In this document: piece after piece, positions 28,101-43,500 of the stretch
How the letters are laid out: every line of letters starts with the position of its first letter
Position numbering within the stretch: the stretch's first letter is position 1
Assembly (NCBI GenBank): GCA_958298945.1
Contig: OY282608.1
Coordinates: forward strand, 22,359,933-22,423,932
From: Atherix ibis
Lineage: Eukaryota; Arthropoda; Insecta; Diptera; Athericidae
Direction: 5' to 3'
DNA length: 64,000 nucleotides
Notes under the pieces: model-generated
What the model was told of the DNA's origin: nothing
The model's input: only the letters and a program-made list of their open reading frames with translations
Database searches by the model: none
Program-made: the position numbers and the translations under genes

Positions 28101-31100
28101 AACAAACCAACAAGCTAACAAACCAAGAAAGCAACAAACCAACAAACCAACAAACCAACAAACCAAAAAGCCAACAAGCCAACAAACCAAAAAACCAACA
28201 AGCCAACAAGCCAACAAACCAACAAACCAACAAGCCAACAAACCAACAAACCAACAAACCAAAAAACCAACAAACCAACAAACCAACAAACCAACAAACC
28301 AACAAACCAACAAGCCAACAAGCCAACAAACCAACAAACTAACAAACCAACGAGCCTACAAACCAACAAACCAACAAGCCAACAAGCCAACAAACCAACA
28401 AACAGAGTAACCAAAAAGCCAACAAACTAACAAACCAACAAGCCAACAAACCAACAAGCCAACAAGCCAACAAACCAACAAACCAACAAAGCAACAAAAC
28501 AACAAACGAACAAACCAACAAACCAACAAACTAACAAACCAACAAGCCAACAAACCAACAAACCAGCAAGCCAACAAACCAACAAACCAACAAACCAACA
28601 AGCCAACAAGCCAAAAAACCAACAAACCAACAAGCCAACAAACCAACAAACCAACAAACCAACATGCCAACAAACCAACAAACTAAGTAACCAACAAACC
28701 AACAAACCAACAAACCAACAAGCCAACAAGCCAACAAACCAACAAACCAAAAAGCCAACAAACCAACAAACCAACAAACCAACAACCCAACAATTCAACA
28801 AACAAATAAACGAACAAACCAACAAACAAACAAACCAACAAACCAAAAAACCAACAAACCAACAAACCAACAAGCCAACAAACCAACACACCAACAAACC
28901 AACAAATCAACAAGCCAACAAACCAACAAACAAATAAACCAACAAACCAACAAACCAACAAACCAACAAACCAACAAACCAAAAACAAACAAACCAACAA
29001 GCCAACAAGCCAACAAACCAACAAACTAACAAACCAACAAGCCAACAAACCAAAAAACCAACAAGCCAACAAGCCAACAAACCAACAAACCAACAAACCA
29101 AAAAACCAACAAACCAACAAACCATCAAACGAACAAAGGAACAAGCCAACAAGCCAACAAACCAACAAACCAACAAGCCAACAAACCAACAAACCAACAA
29201 GCCAACTAGCCAACAAACCAAAAAACCAACAAACCAACAAGCCGACAAACCAACAAACCAACAAGCAAAAAACCAACAAATCAACAAACCAACAAACCAA
29301 CTAGCCAACAAGCCAACATACCAACAAACAAACAAGCCAACAAACCAACAAACCAACAAACCAACAAACCAACAAACCAACAAACCAACAAACCAACAAA
29401 CCAAAAAACCAACAAACCAAAAAACCAACAAGCCAACAAACCAACAAACCAACAAACCAACAAATCAACAAGCCAACAAACCAACAAACAAATAAACCAA
29501 CAAACCAACAAACCAACAAACCAACAAACCAACAAACCAAAAACCAACAAACCAACAAGCCAACAAGCCAACAAACCAACAAAATAACAAACCAACAAGC
29601 CAGCAAACCAAAAAACCAACAAGCCAACAAGCCAACAAACCAACAAACCAACAAACCAAAAAACCAACAAACCAACAAACCATCAAACGAACAAAGGAAC
29701 AAGCCAACAAGCCAACAAACCAACAAACCGACAAGCCAACAAACCAACAAACCAACAAGCCAACTAGCCAACAAACCAACAAACCAACAAACCAACAAGC
29801 CAACAAACCAACAAGCAAAAAACCAACAAACCAACAAACCAACAAACCAACTAGCCAACAAGCCAACATACCAACAAACAAACAAGCCAACAAACCAACA
29901 AACCAACAAACCAACAAACCAACAAACCAACAAACCAACAAACCAACAAGCCAACAAACCAACAAGCCAACAAGCCAACAAGCCAGCAAACCAACAAACC
30001 AACAAACCAACAAACAAAGTAACCAACAAGCCAACAAACCAACAAACTAACATGCCAACAAACCAACAAACAAAGTAACCAACAAGCCAACAGACCAACA
30101 AACCAACAAGCCAACAAGCCAACAAACAAACAAACCAACAAGCCAACAAACCAAAAAACCAACAAGCCAACAAGCCAACAAACAAACAAACCAACAAACC
30201 AACAAGCCAACAAACCAACAAGCCAACAAACCAACAAACCAACAAGCCAACAAACCAACAAACCAACAAACCAACAAGCCGACAAGCCAACAAACCAACA
30301 AACCAACAAACCAACAAACCAACAAGCCAACAAACCAACAAACCAACAAACCAACATGCCAACACACCAACAAACAAAGTAACCAACAAGCCAACAGACG
30401 AACAAACCAACAAGCCAACAAGCCAACAAACCAACAAACAAATAAACCAACAAACCAACAAACAAATAAACCAACAAACCAACAAGCCAACAAACCAACA
30501 AACTAACAAGCCAACAAACCAACAAACAAATAAACCAACACACCAACAAACCAACAAGCCAACAAACCAACAAGCCAACAAACTAACAAACCAACAAACG
30601 AACTAACCAACAAACCAACAAGCCAACAAGCCAACAAACCAACAAACCAACAAACGAACTAACCAACAAACCAACAAGCCAATAAGCCAACAAACCAACA
30701 AACCAACAAACCAACAAACTAACAAACTAACAAACCAACAAGCCAACAAACCAACAAACCAACAAGCCAACAAACCAACAAACCAACGAACCAACATGCC
30801 AACAAACCAACAAGCCAACAAACCAACAAACCAACAAACCAACAAGCCAACAAACCAACAAACTAACAAGCCAACAAACCAACAAACAAATAAACCAACA
30901 AACCAACAAACCAACAAGCCAACAAACTAACAAACCAACAAACGAACAAACGAACTAACCAACAAACTAACAAGCCAACAAACCAACAAGCCAACAAACC
31001 AACAAACTAACAAGCCAACAAACCAACAAACAAATAAACCAACAAACCAACAAACCAACAAGCCAACAAACCAACAAGCCAACAAACTAACAAACCAACA

Positions 31101-32423
31101 AACGAACTAACCAACAAACCAACAAGCCAACAATTCAACAAACAAATAAACCAACAAACCAACAAACCAACAAACCAACAAACCAAAAAACCAACAAACC
31201 AACAAACCAACAAGCCAACAAACCAACAAACCAACAAACCAACAAGCCAACAAACCAACAAACAAATAAACCAGCAAACCAACAAACCAACAAACCAACA
31301 AACCAACAAACCAAAAACCAACAAACCAACAAACCAACAAGCCAACAAACCAACAAACTAACAAACCAACAAGCCAACAAACCAAAAAACCAACAAGCCA
31401 ACAAGCCAACAAACCAACAAACCAACAAACCAACAAACCAAAAAACCAACAAACCAACAAACCATCAAACGAACAAAGGAGCAAGCCAACAAGCCAACAA
31501 ACCAACAAACCAACAAGCCAACAAACCAACAAACCAACAAGCCAACAAGCCAACAAACCAACAAACCAACAAACCAAAAAACCAACAAGCCAACAAACCA
31601 ACAAACCAACAAGGAAAAAACCAACAAACCAACAAACCAACAAACCAACTAGCCAACAAGCCAACATACCAACAATCCAACAAGCCAACAAACCAACAAA
31701 CCAACAAACCAACAAACCAACAAACCAACTAGCCAACAAGCCAACAAGTCAACAAGCCAACAAGCCAACAAACCAACAAACCAACAAACCAACAAACCAA
31801 CAAACCAACAAACCAACAAACCAACAAGCCAACAAACCAACAAACCAACAAACCAACATGCCAACAAACCAACAAACCAAAAAACCAACAAGCCAACAAG
31901 CCAACAAACCAACAAACCAACAAACCAAAAAACCAACAAACCAACAAACCATCAAACGAACAAAGGAACAAGCCATCAAGCCAACAAACCAACAAACCAA
32001 CAAGCCAACAAACCAACAAACCAACAAGCCAACTAGCCAACAAACCAACAAACCAACAAACCAACAAGCCAACAAACCAACAAACCAACAAGCAAAAAAC
32101 CAACAAACCAACAAACCAACAAGCCAACAAACCAACAAGCCAACAAGCCAACAAGCCAACAAGCCAGCAAACCAACAAACCAACAAACCAACAAACAAAG
32201 TAACCAACAAGCCAACAAACCAACAAACCAACAAACTAACATGCCAACAAACCAACAAACAAAGTAACCAACAAGCCAACAGACCAACAAACCAACAAGC
32301 CAACAAGCCAACAAACAAACAAACCAACAAGCCAACAAACCAAAAAACCAACAAGCCAACAAGCCAACAAACAAACAAACCAACAAACCAACAAGCCAAC
32401 AAACCAACAAGCCGACAAGCCAA
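28101..32423. repeat. Octamer satellite, start of a different landmark domain
   Basis: No gene is present. The AAGTAACCAAAAAGCC module, frequent from the window start, is last seen at about 28.4 kb and does not recur until 36.0 kb. It is replaced by new landmarks: CAATTCAAC (28794, 31134), ATCAAACGAACAAAGG with a GG ending (29.12, 29.68, 31.46, 31.95 kb), CTAGCCAACAAGCCAACATA (from 29.3 kb) and the CAAAGTAACC...CAGACC module (from 30.0 kb). Tandem copies of about 0.55 kb are suggested by 29.12-29.3 against 29.68-29.85 kb. Confidence 0.72.
29122..29137 (+). repeat. Landmark module 3, ATCAAACGAACAAAG (representative of the GG subtype)
   Basis: Two consecutive variant octamers with three subtypes. 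GTCAAACGAACAAAGC is at the window start, 1576, 14203 and 15522. ATCAAACGAACAAAGC is at about 8.14, 9.84, 11.09, 18.2-18.7, 22.1, 23.9-24.1 and 47.5-59.8 kb. ATCAAACGAACAAAGG is at about 29.1, 29.7, 31.95, 36.5, 38.6 and 43.4 kb, with GGAGC at 31.46 and 34.68 kb. The subtypes sort by position and work as a lineage marker. Confidence 0.78.
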
Positions 32424-33486
32424 CAAACCAACAAACCAACAAACCAACAAACCAACAAACCAACAAGCCAACAAACCAACAAACCAACAAACCAACATGC
32501 CAACACACCAACAAACAAAGTAACCAACAAGTCAACAGACGAACAAACCAACAAACCAACAAGCCAACAAACCAACAAACAAATAAACCAACAAACCAAC
32601 AAACAAATAAACCAACAAACCAACAAGCCAACAAACCAACAAACTAACAAGCCAACAAACCAACAAACAAATAAACCAACACACCAACAAACCAACAAGC
32701 CAACAAACCAACAAGCCAACAAACTAACAAACCAACAAACGAACTAACCAACAAACCAACAAGCCAACAAGCCAACAAACCAACAAACCAACAAACGAAC
32801 TAACCAACAAACCAACAAGCCAATAAGCCAACAAACCAACAAACCAACAAACCAACAAACTAACAAACTAACAAACCAACAAGCCAACAAACCAACAAAC
32901 CCACAAGCCAACAAACCAACAAACCAACAAACCAACATGCCAATAAACCAACAAGCCAACAAACCAACAAACCAACAAACCAACAAGCCAACAAACCAAC
33001 AAACTAACAAGCCAACAAACCAACAAACAAATAAACCAACAAACCAACAAACCAACAAGCCAACAAACTAACAAACCAACAAACGAACTAACGAACTAAC
33101 CAACAAACTAACAAGCCAACAAACCAACAAGCCAACAAACCAACAAACTAACAAGCCAACAAACCAACAAACAAATAAACCAACAAACCAACAAACCAAC
33201 AAGCCAACAAACCAACAAGCCAACAAACTAACAAACCAACAAACGAACTAACCAACAAACCAACAAGCCAACAATTCAACAAACAAATAAACCAACAAAC
33301 CAACAAACCAACAAACCAACAAACCAAAAAACCAACAAACCAACAAACCAACAAGCCAACAAACCAACAAACCAACAAACCAACAAGCCAACAAACCAAC
33401 AAACAAATAAACCAGCAAACCAACAAACCAACAAACCAACAAACCAACAAACCAACAAACCAAAAACCAACAAACCAACAAACCAA
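32424..33486. repeat. 1,063-bp tandem duplication, copy 1
   Basis: Four landmarks recur exactly 1,063 bases later: CATGCCAACACACC (T at 32498), CAGACGAAC (G at 32538), AACCCACAAGCC (near 32900) and AATTCAAC (T at 33275). The length is 132 octamers plus 7, consistent with one lost base per unit (ACCAAAAACCAAC near 33461). An older relative lies 2,141 bases upstream of the first landmarks (CAGACGAAC at 30397). Confidence 0.87.
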
Positions 33487-34548
33487 CAAACCAACAAACC
33501 AACAAACCAACAAACCAACAAACCAACAAGCCAACAAACCAACAAACCAACAAACCAACATGCCAACACACCAACAAACAAAGTAACCAACAAGTCAACA
33601 GACGAACAAACCAACAAACCAACAAGCCAACAAACCAACAAACAAATAAACCAACAAACCAACAAACAAATAAACCAACAAACCAACAAGCCAACAAACC
33701 AACAAACTAACAAGCCAACAAACCAACAAACACATAAACCAACACACCAACAAACCAACAAGCCAACAAACCAACAAGCCAACAAACTAACAAACCAACA
33801 AACGAACTAACCAACAAACCAACAAGCCAACAAGCCAACAAACCAACAAACCAACAAACGAACTAACCAACAAACCAACAAGCCAATAAGCCAACAAACC
33901 AACAAACCAACAAACCAACAAACTAACAAACTAACAAACCAACAAGCCAACAAACCAACAAACCCACAAGCCAACAAACCAACAAACCAACAAACCAACA
34001 TGCCAATAAACCAACAAGCCAATAAACCAACAAACCAACAAACCAACAAGCCAACAAACCAACAAACTAACAAGCCAACAAACCAACAAACAAATAAACC
34101 AACAAACCAACAAACCAACAAGCCAACAAACTAACAAACCAACAAACGAACTAACGAACTAACCAACAAACTAACAAGCCAACAAACCAACAAGCCAACA
34201 AACCAACAAACTAACAAGCCAACAAACCAACAAACAAATAAACCAACAAACCAACAAACCAACAAGCCAACAAACCAACAAGCCAACAAACTAACAAACC
34301 AACAAACGAACTAACCAACAAACCAACAAGCCAACAATTCAACAAACAAATAAACCAACAAACCAACAAACCAACAAACCAACAAACCAAAAAACCAACA
34401 AACCAACAAACCAACAAGCCAACAAACCAACAAACCAACAAACCAACAAGCCAACAAACCAACAAACAAATAAACCAGCAAACCAACAAACCAACAAACC
34501 AACAAACCAACAAACCAACAAACCAAAAACCAACAAACCAACAAACCA
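33487..34548. repeat. 1,063-bp tandem duplication, copy 2
   Basis: Direct repeat of the preceding unit (T at 33561, G at 33601, T at 34338, slip near 34524). It diverges at about 34548, where a run of AAACC octamers present in copy 1 is replaced by AAGCC and AAACTAAC variants. One further difference was seen: AAACACATAAACC near 33730 where the earlier copy has AAACAAATAAACC. Confidence 0.85.
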
Positions 34549-37500
34549 ACAAGCCAACAAACCAACAAACTAACAAACCAACAAGCCAACAAACCAAAAA
34601 ACCAACAAGCCAACAAGCCAACAAACCAACAAACCAACAAACCAACAAACCAAAAAACCAACAAACCAACAAACCATCAAACGAACAAAGGAGCAAGCCA
34701 ACAAGCCAACAAACCAACAAACCAACAAGCCAACAAACCAACAAACCAACAAGCCAACAAGCCAACAAACCAACAAACCAACAAACCAAAAAACCAACAA
34801 GCCAACAAACCAACAAACGAACAAGCAAAAAACCAACAAACCAACAAACCAACAAACCAACTAGCCAACAAGCCAACATACCAACAATCCAATAAGCCAA
34901 CAAACCAACAAACCAACAAACCAACAAACCAACAAACCAACTAGCCAACAAGCCAACAAGCCAACAAGCCAACAAGCCAACAAGCCAACAAACCAACAAA
35001 CCAACAAACCAACAAACCAACAAACCAACAAACCAACAAACCAACAAGCCAACAAACCAACAAACCAACAAACCAACATGCCAACAAACCAACAAACAAA
35101 GTAACCACCAAGCCAACAGACCAACAAACCAACAAGCCAACAAGCCAACAAACCAACAAACCAACAAGCCAACAAACCAACAAACAAATAAACCAACAAA
35201 CCAACAAACCAACAAACCAACAAACCAACAAACTAACAAACCAACAAGCCAACAAACCAACAAACCAACAAGCCAACAAACCAACAAACCAACAAACCAA
35301 CAAGCCAACAAGCCAACAAACCAACAAACCAACAAACCAACAAACCAACAAGCCAACAAACCAACAAACCAACAAACCAACATGCCAACAAACCAACAAA
35401 CAAAGTAACCAACAAGCCAATAGACCAACAAACCAACAAGCCAACAAGCCAACAAACCAACAAACAAATAAACCAACAAACTAACAAACAAATAAACCAA
35501 CAAACCAACAAACCAACAAGCCAACAAACCAACAAACCAACAAGCCAACAAACCAACAAGCGAAGAAACAAACAAACCAACAAACCAACAAGCCAACAAA
35601 CCAACAAACTAACAAGCCAACAAACCAACAAACAAATAAACCAACAAACCAACAAACCAACAAGCCAACAAACCAACAAGCCAACAAACTAACAAACCAA
35701 CAAACGAACTAACCAACAAACCAACAAGCCAACAAGCCAACAAACCAACAAACCAACAAACAAACTAACCAACAAACCAACAAGCCAATACGCCAACAAA
35801 CCAACAAACCAACAAACCAAGAAACCAACAAACTAACAAACTAACAAACCAACAAGCCAACAAACCAACAAACCAACAAGCCAACAAACCAACAAACCAA
35901 CAAACCAACATGCCAACAAACCAACAAACTAAGTAACCAACAAGCCAACAAACCAACAAACCAAGAAGCCAACAAACCAACAAGCCAACAAACCAACAAA
36001 CCAACAAACCAACAAACCAAGTAACCAAAAAGCCAACAAACTAACAAACCAACAAGCCAACAAGCCAACAAACTAACAAACCAACAAAGCAACAAAGCAA
36101 CAAACCAACAAACCAACAAACCAACAAACGAACAAGCCAATAAGCCAACAAACCAACAAACCAACAAGCCAACAAGCCAACAAACCAACAAACCAACAAG
36201 CCAACAAACCAACAAACCAACAAACCAAAAAACCAACAAACCAACAAACCAACAAACCAAAAAAAAAAAAACCAACAAGTCAACAAGCCAACAAACCAAT
36301 AAACTAACAAATCAACAAGCCAACAAACCAACAAACCAACAAGCCAACAAGCCAACAAACCAACAAACCAAGTAACCAAAAAGCCAATAAACTAACAAAC
36401 CAACAAGCCAACAAACCAACAAACTAACAAGCCAACAAACCAACAAACAAATAAACCAACAAACCAACAAACCAACAAGCCAACAAACCAACAAGCCAAA
36501 AAACTAACAAACCAACAAACCAAAAAACCAACAAACTAACAAACCATCAAACGAACAAAGGAACAAGCCAACAAGCCAACAAACCAACAAACCAACAAGC
36601 CAACAAGCCAACAAACCAACAAACCAACAAACCAACAAGCCAACAAACCAACAAACCAACAAGCAAAAAACCAACAAACCAACAAACCAACAAACCAACT
36701 AGCCAACAAGCCAACATACCAACAAACCAACAAACCAACAAACCAACAAACCAACAAACCAACAAACCAACAAACCAACAAACCAACAAACCAACAAACC
36801 AACAAACCAACAAACCAACAAGCCAACAAGCCAACAAGCCAACAAGCCAACAAACCAACAAACCGACAAACCAACAAACCAACAAACAACAAACAAGCCA
36901 ACAAACCAACAAACCAACAAACCAACATGTCAACAAACCAACAAACAAAGTAACCAACAAGCCAACAGACCAACAAACCAACAAGCCAACAAGCCAACAA
37001 ACCAACAAACCAACAAGCCAACAAACCAACAAACAAATAAACCAACAAACCAACAAACCAACAAACCAACAAACCAACAAGCCAACAAGCCAATAAACCA
37101 ACAAACCAACAAACCAACAAACCAAGAAGCCAACAAACCAACAAACCAACAAACCAACATGCCAACAAACCAACAAACAAAGTAACCAACAAGCCAACAG
37201 ACCAACAAACCAACAAGCCAACAAGCCAACAAACCAACAAACAAATAAACCAACAAACCAACAAACAAATAAACCAACAAACCAACAAACCAACAAGCCA
37301 ACAAACCAACAAACCAACAAACCAACAAGCCAACAAACCAACAAGCCAACAAACCAACAAACCAACAAACTAACAAGTCAACAAACCAACAAACAAATAA
37401 ACCAACAAACCAACAAACCAACAAGCCAACAAGCCAACAAGCCAACAAACTAACAATCCAACAAACGAACTAACCAACAAACCAACAAGCCAACAAGCCA

Positions 37501-40500
37501 ACAAACCAACAAACCAACAAACGGACTAACCAACAAACCAACAAACTAACAAACTAACAAACCAACAAGCCAACAAACCAACAAACCAACAAGCCAACAA
37601 ACCAACAAACTAACAAACCAACAAACCAACTAACCAACAAACCAACAAGCCAACAAGCCAACAAACCAACAAACCAACAAACAAACTAACCAACAAACCA
37701 ACAAGCCAATACGCCAACAAACCAACAAACCAACAAACCAAGAAACCAACAAACTAACAAACTAACAAACCAACAAGCCAACAAACCAACAAACCAACAA
37801 GCCAACAAACCAACAAACCAACAAACCAACATGCCAACAAACCAACAAACTAAGTAACCAACAAGCCAACAAACCAACAAACCAAGAAGCCAACAAACCA
37901 ACAAGCCAACAAACCAACAAACCAACAAACCAACAAACCAAGTAACCAAAAAGCCAACAAACTAACAAACCAACAAGCCAACAAGCCAACAAACTAACAA
38001 ACCAACAAAGCAACAAAGCAACAAACCAACAAACCAACAAACCAACAAACGAACAAGCCAATAAGCCAACAAACCAACAAACCAACAAGCCAACAAGCCA
38101 ACAAACCAACAAACCAACAAGCCAACAAACCAACAAACCAACAAACCAACAAACCAAAAAACCAACAAACCAACAAACCAACAAACCAACAAACCAACAA
38201 ACAAAAAAACCAACAAGTCAACAAGCCAACAAACCAATAAACTAACAAATCAACAAGCCAACAAACCAACAAACCAACAAGCCAACAAGCCAACAAACCA
38301 ACAAACCAAGTAACCAAAAAGCCAATAAACTAACAAACCAACAAGCACACAAACCAACAAACTAACAAGCCAACAAACCAACAAACAAATAAACCAACAA
38401 ACCAACAAACCAACAAGCCAACAAACCAACAAGCCAACAAACTAACAAACCAACAAACGAACTAACCAACAAACCAACAAGCCAACAATTCAACAAACAA
38501 ATAAACCAACAAACCAACAAACCAACAACCCAACAAACCAAAAAACCAACAAACCAACAAACCAACAAGCCAACAAACCAACAAACCAACAAACCAACAA
38601 ACCAAAAAACCAACAAACTAACAAACCATCAAACGAACAAAGGAACAAGCCAACAAGCCAACAAACCAACAAACCAACAAGCCAACAAACCAACAAACCA
38701 ACAAGCCAACAAGCCAACAAACCAACAAACCAACAAACCAACAAGCCAACAAACCAACAAACCAACAAGCAAAAAACCAACAAACCAACAAACCAACAAA
38801 CCAACTAGCCAACAAGCCAACATACCAACAAACCAACAAGCCAACAAACCAACAAACCAACAAACCAACAAACCAACAAACCAACAAACCAACAAACCAA
38901 CAAACCAACAAACCAACAAACCAACAAGCCAACAAGCCAACAAGCCAACAAGCCAACAAACCAACAAACCTACAAACCAACAAACCAACAAACCAACAAG
39001 CCAACAAACCAACAAACCAACAAACCAACATGCCAACAAACCAACAAACAAAGTAACCAACAAGCCAACAGACCAACAAACCAACAAGCCAACAAGCCAA
39101 CAAACCAACAAACCAACAAGCCAACAAACCAACAAACAAATAAACCAACAAACCAACAAACCAACAAACCAACAAACCAACAAGCCAACAAACCAACAAA
39201 CCAACAAACCAACAAATCAAGAAGCCAACAAACCAACAAACCAACAAACCAACATGACAACAAACCAACAAACAAAGTAACCAACAAGCCAACAGACCAA
39301 CAAACCAACAAGCCAACAAGCCAACAAACCAACAAACAAATAAACCAACAAACCAACAAACAAATAAACCAACAAACCAACAAACCAACAAGCCAACAAA
39401 CCAACAAACCAACAAACCAACAAGCCAACAAACCAACAAGCCAACAAACCAACAAACCAACAAACTAACAAGTCAACAAACCAACGAACAAATAAACCAA
39501 CAAACCAACAAGCAAAAAACCAACAAACCAACAAACCAACAAACCAACTAGCCAACAAGCCAACATACCAACAAACCAACAAGCCAACAAACCAACAAAC
39601 CAACAAACCAACAAACCAACAAACCAACAAACCAACAAACCAACAAACCAACAAACCAACAAACCAACAAACCAACAAGCCAACAAGCCAACAAGCCAAC
39701 AAGCCAACAAACCAACAAACCGACAAACCAACAAACCAACAAACCAACAAACCAACAAGCCAACAAACCAACAAACCAACAAACCAACATGCCAACAAAC
39801 CAACAAACAAAGTAACCAACAAGCCAACAGACCATCAAACCAACAAGCCAACAAGCCAACAAACCAACAAACCAACAAGCCAACAAGCCAACAAACCAAC
39901 AAACCAACAAACCAACAAGCCAACAAGCCAACAAACCAACAAACCAACAAACCAACAAACCAACAAGCCAACAAACCAACAAACCAACAAACCAACATGC
40001 CAACAAACCAACAAACAAAGTAACCAACAAGCCAATAGACCAACAAACCAACAAGCCAACAAGCCAACAAACCAACAAACAAATAAACCAACAAACCAAC
40101 AAACAAATAAACCAACAAACCAACAAACCAACAAGCCAACAAACCAACAAACCAACAAGCCAACAAACCAACAAGCGAAGAAACAAACAAACCAACAAAC
40201 CAACAAGCCAACAAACCAACAAACTAACAAGCCAACAAACCAACAAACAAATAAACCAACAAACCAACAAACCAACAAGCCAACAAACCAACAAGCCAAC
40301 AAACTAACAAACCAACAAACGAACTAACCAACAAACCAACAAGCCAACAAGCCAACAAACCAACAAACCAACAAACAAACTAACCAACAAACCAACAAGC
40401 CAATACGCCAACAAACCAACAAACCAACAAACCAAGAAACCAACAAACTAACAAACTAACAAACCAACAAGCCAACAAACCAACAAACCAACAAGCCAAC

Positions 40501-43500
40501 AAACCAACAAACCAACAAACCAACATGCCAACAAACCAACAAACTAAGTAACCAACAAGCCAACAAACCAACAAACCAAGAAGCCAACAAACCAACAAGC
40601 CAACAAACCAACAAACCAACAAACCAACAAACCAAGTAACCAAAAAGCCAACAAACTAACAAACCAACAAGCCAACAAGCCAACAAACTAACAAACCAAC
40701 AAAGCAACAAAGCAACAAACCAACAAACCAACAAACCAACAAACGAACAAGCCAATAAGCCAACAAACCAACAAACCAACAAGCCAACAAGCCAACAAAC
40801 CAACAAACCAACAAGCCAAAACCAACAAACCAACAAACCAAAAAACCAACAAACCAACAAACCAACAAACCAACAAACAAAAAAACCAACAAGTCAACAA
40901 GCCAACAAACCAATAAACTAACAAATCAACAAGCCAACAAACCAACAAACCAACAAGCCAACAAGCCAACAAACCAACAAACCAAGTAACCAAAAAGCCA
41001 ATAAACTAACAAACCAACAAGCCAACAAACCAACAAACTAACAAGCCAACAAACCAACAAACAAATAAACCAACAAACCAACAAACCAACAAGCCAACAA
41101 ACCAACAAGCCAAAAAACTAACAAACCAACAAACGAACTAACCAACAAACCAACAAGCCAACAATTCAACAAACAAATAAACCAACAAACCAACAAACCA
41201 ACAAACCAACAAACCAAAAAACCAACAAACCAACAAACCAACAAGCCAACAAACCAACAAACCAACAAACCAACAAACCAAAAAACCAACAAACTAACAA
41301 ACCATCAAACGAATAAAGGAACAAGCCAACAAGCCAACAAACCAACAAACCAACAAGCCAACAAACCAACAAACCAACAAGCCAACAAGCCAACAAACCA
41401 ACAAACCAACAAACCAACAAGCCAACAAACCAACAAACCAACAAGCAAAAAACCAACAAACCAACAAACCAACAAACCAACTAGCCAACAAGCCAACATA
41501 CCAACAAACCAACAAGCCAACAAACCAACAAACCAACAAACCAACAAACCAACAAACCAACAAACCAACAAACCAACAAACCAACAAACCAACAAACCAA
41601 CAAGCCAACAAGCCAACAAGCCAACAAGCCAACAAACCAACAAACCGACAAACCAACAAACCAATAAACCAACAAGCCAACAAACCAACAAACCAACAAA
41701 CCAACATGTCAACAAACCAACAAACAAAGTAACCAACAAGCCAACAGACCAACAAACCAACAAGCCAACAAGCCAACAAACCAACAAACCAACAAGCCAA
41801 CAAACCAACAAACAAATACACCAACAAACCAACAAACCAACAAACCAACAAACCAACAAGCCAACAAGCCAACAAACCAACAAACCAACAAACCAACAAA
41901 CCAAGAAGCCAACAAACCAACAAACCAACAAACCAACATGCCAACAAACCAACAAACAAAGTAACCAACAAGCCAACAGACCAACAAACCAACAAGCCAA
42001 CAAGCCAACAAACCAACAAACAAATAAACCAACAAACCAACAAACAAATAAACCAACAAACCAACAAACCAACAAGCCAACAAACCAACAAACCAACAAA
42101 CCAACAAGCCAACAAACCAACAAGCCAACAAACCAACAAACCAACAAACTAACAAGTCAACAAACCAACAAACAAATAAACCAACAAACCAACAAACCAA
42201 CAAGCCAACAAGCCAACAAGCCAACAAACTAACAATCCAACAAACGAACTAACCAACAAACCAACAAGCCAACAAGCCAACAAACCAACAAACCAACAAA
42301 CGAACTAACCAACAAACCAACAAACTAACAAACTAACAAACCAACAAGCCAACAAACCAACAAACCAACAAGCCAACAAACCAACAAACTAACAAACCAA
42401 CAAACGAACTAACCAACAAACCAACAAGCCAACAAGCCAACAAACCAACAAACCAACAAACAAACTAACCAACAAACCAACAAGCCAATACGCCAACAAA
42501 CCAACAAACCAACAAACCAAGAAACCAACAAACTAACAAACTAACAAACCAACAAGCCAACAAACCAACAAACCAACAAGCCAACAAACCAACAAACCAA
42601 CAAACCAACATGCCAACAAACCAACAAACTAAGTAACCAACAAGCCAACAAACCAACAAACCAAGAAGCCAACAAACCAACAAGCCAACAAACCAACAAA
42701 CCAACAAACCAACAAACCAAGTAACCAAAAAGCCAACAAACTAACAAACCAACAAGCCAACAAGCCAACAAACTAACAAACCAACAAAGCAACAAAGCAA
42801 CAAACCAACAAACCAACAAACCAACAAACGAACAAGCCAATAAGCCAACAAACCAACAAACCAACAAGCCAACAAGCCAACAAACCAACAAACCAACAAG
42901 CCAACAAACCAACAAACCAACAAACCAAAAAACCAACAAACCAACAAACCAACAAACCAACAAACCAACAAACAAAAAAACCAACAAGTCAACAAGCCAA
43001 CAAACCAATAAACTAACAAATCAACAAGCCAACAAACCAACAAACCAACAAGCCAACAAGCCAACAAACCAACAAACCAAGTAACCAAAAAGCCAATAAA
43101 CTAACAAACCAACAAGCCAACAAACCAACAAACTAACAAGCCAACAAACCAACAAACAAATAAACCAACAAACCAACAAACCAACAAGCCAACAAACCAA
43201 CAAGCCAACAAACTAACAAACCAACAAACGAACTAACCAACAAACCAACAAGCCAACAATTCAACAAACAAATAAACCAACAAACCAACAAACCAACGAA
43301 CCAACAAACCAAAAAACCAACAAACCAACAAACCAACAAGCCAACAAACCAACAAACCAACAAACCAACAAACCAAAAAACCAACAAACTAACAAACCAT
43401 CAAACGAACAAAGGAACAAGCCAACAAGCCAACAAACCAACAAACCAACAAGCCAACAAACCAACAAACCAACAAGCCAACAAGCCAACAAACCAACAAA

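Noticed and set aside
31858..32523. + strand open frame of 221 codons (Q/N/T/P-rich) as a prion-like or antifreeze-like protein
   Set aside because: It is the complementary reading of the same repeat (KPTNQQTN cycle), open only where AACTAAC and ATAAACC variants happen to miss that frame. Similar short frames at 27793 and 62824 are copies of one satellite segment.
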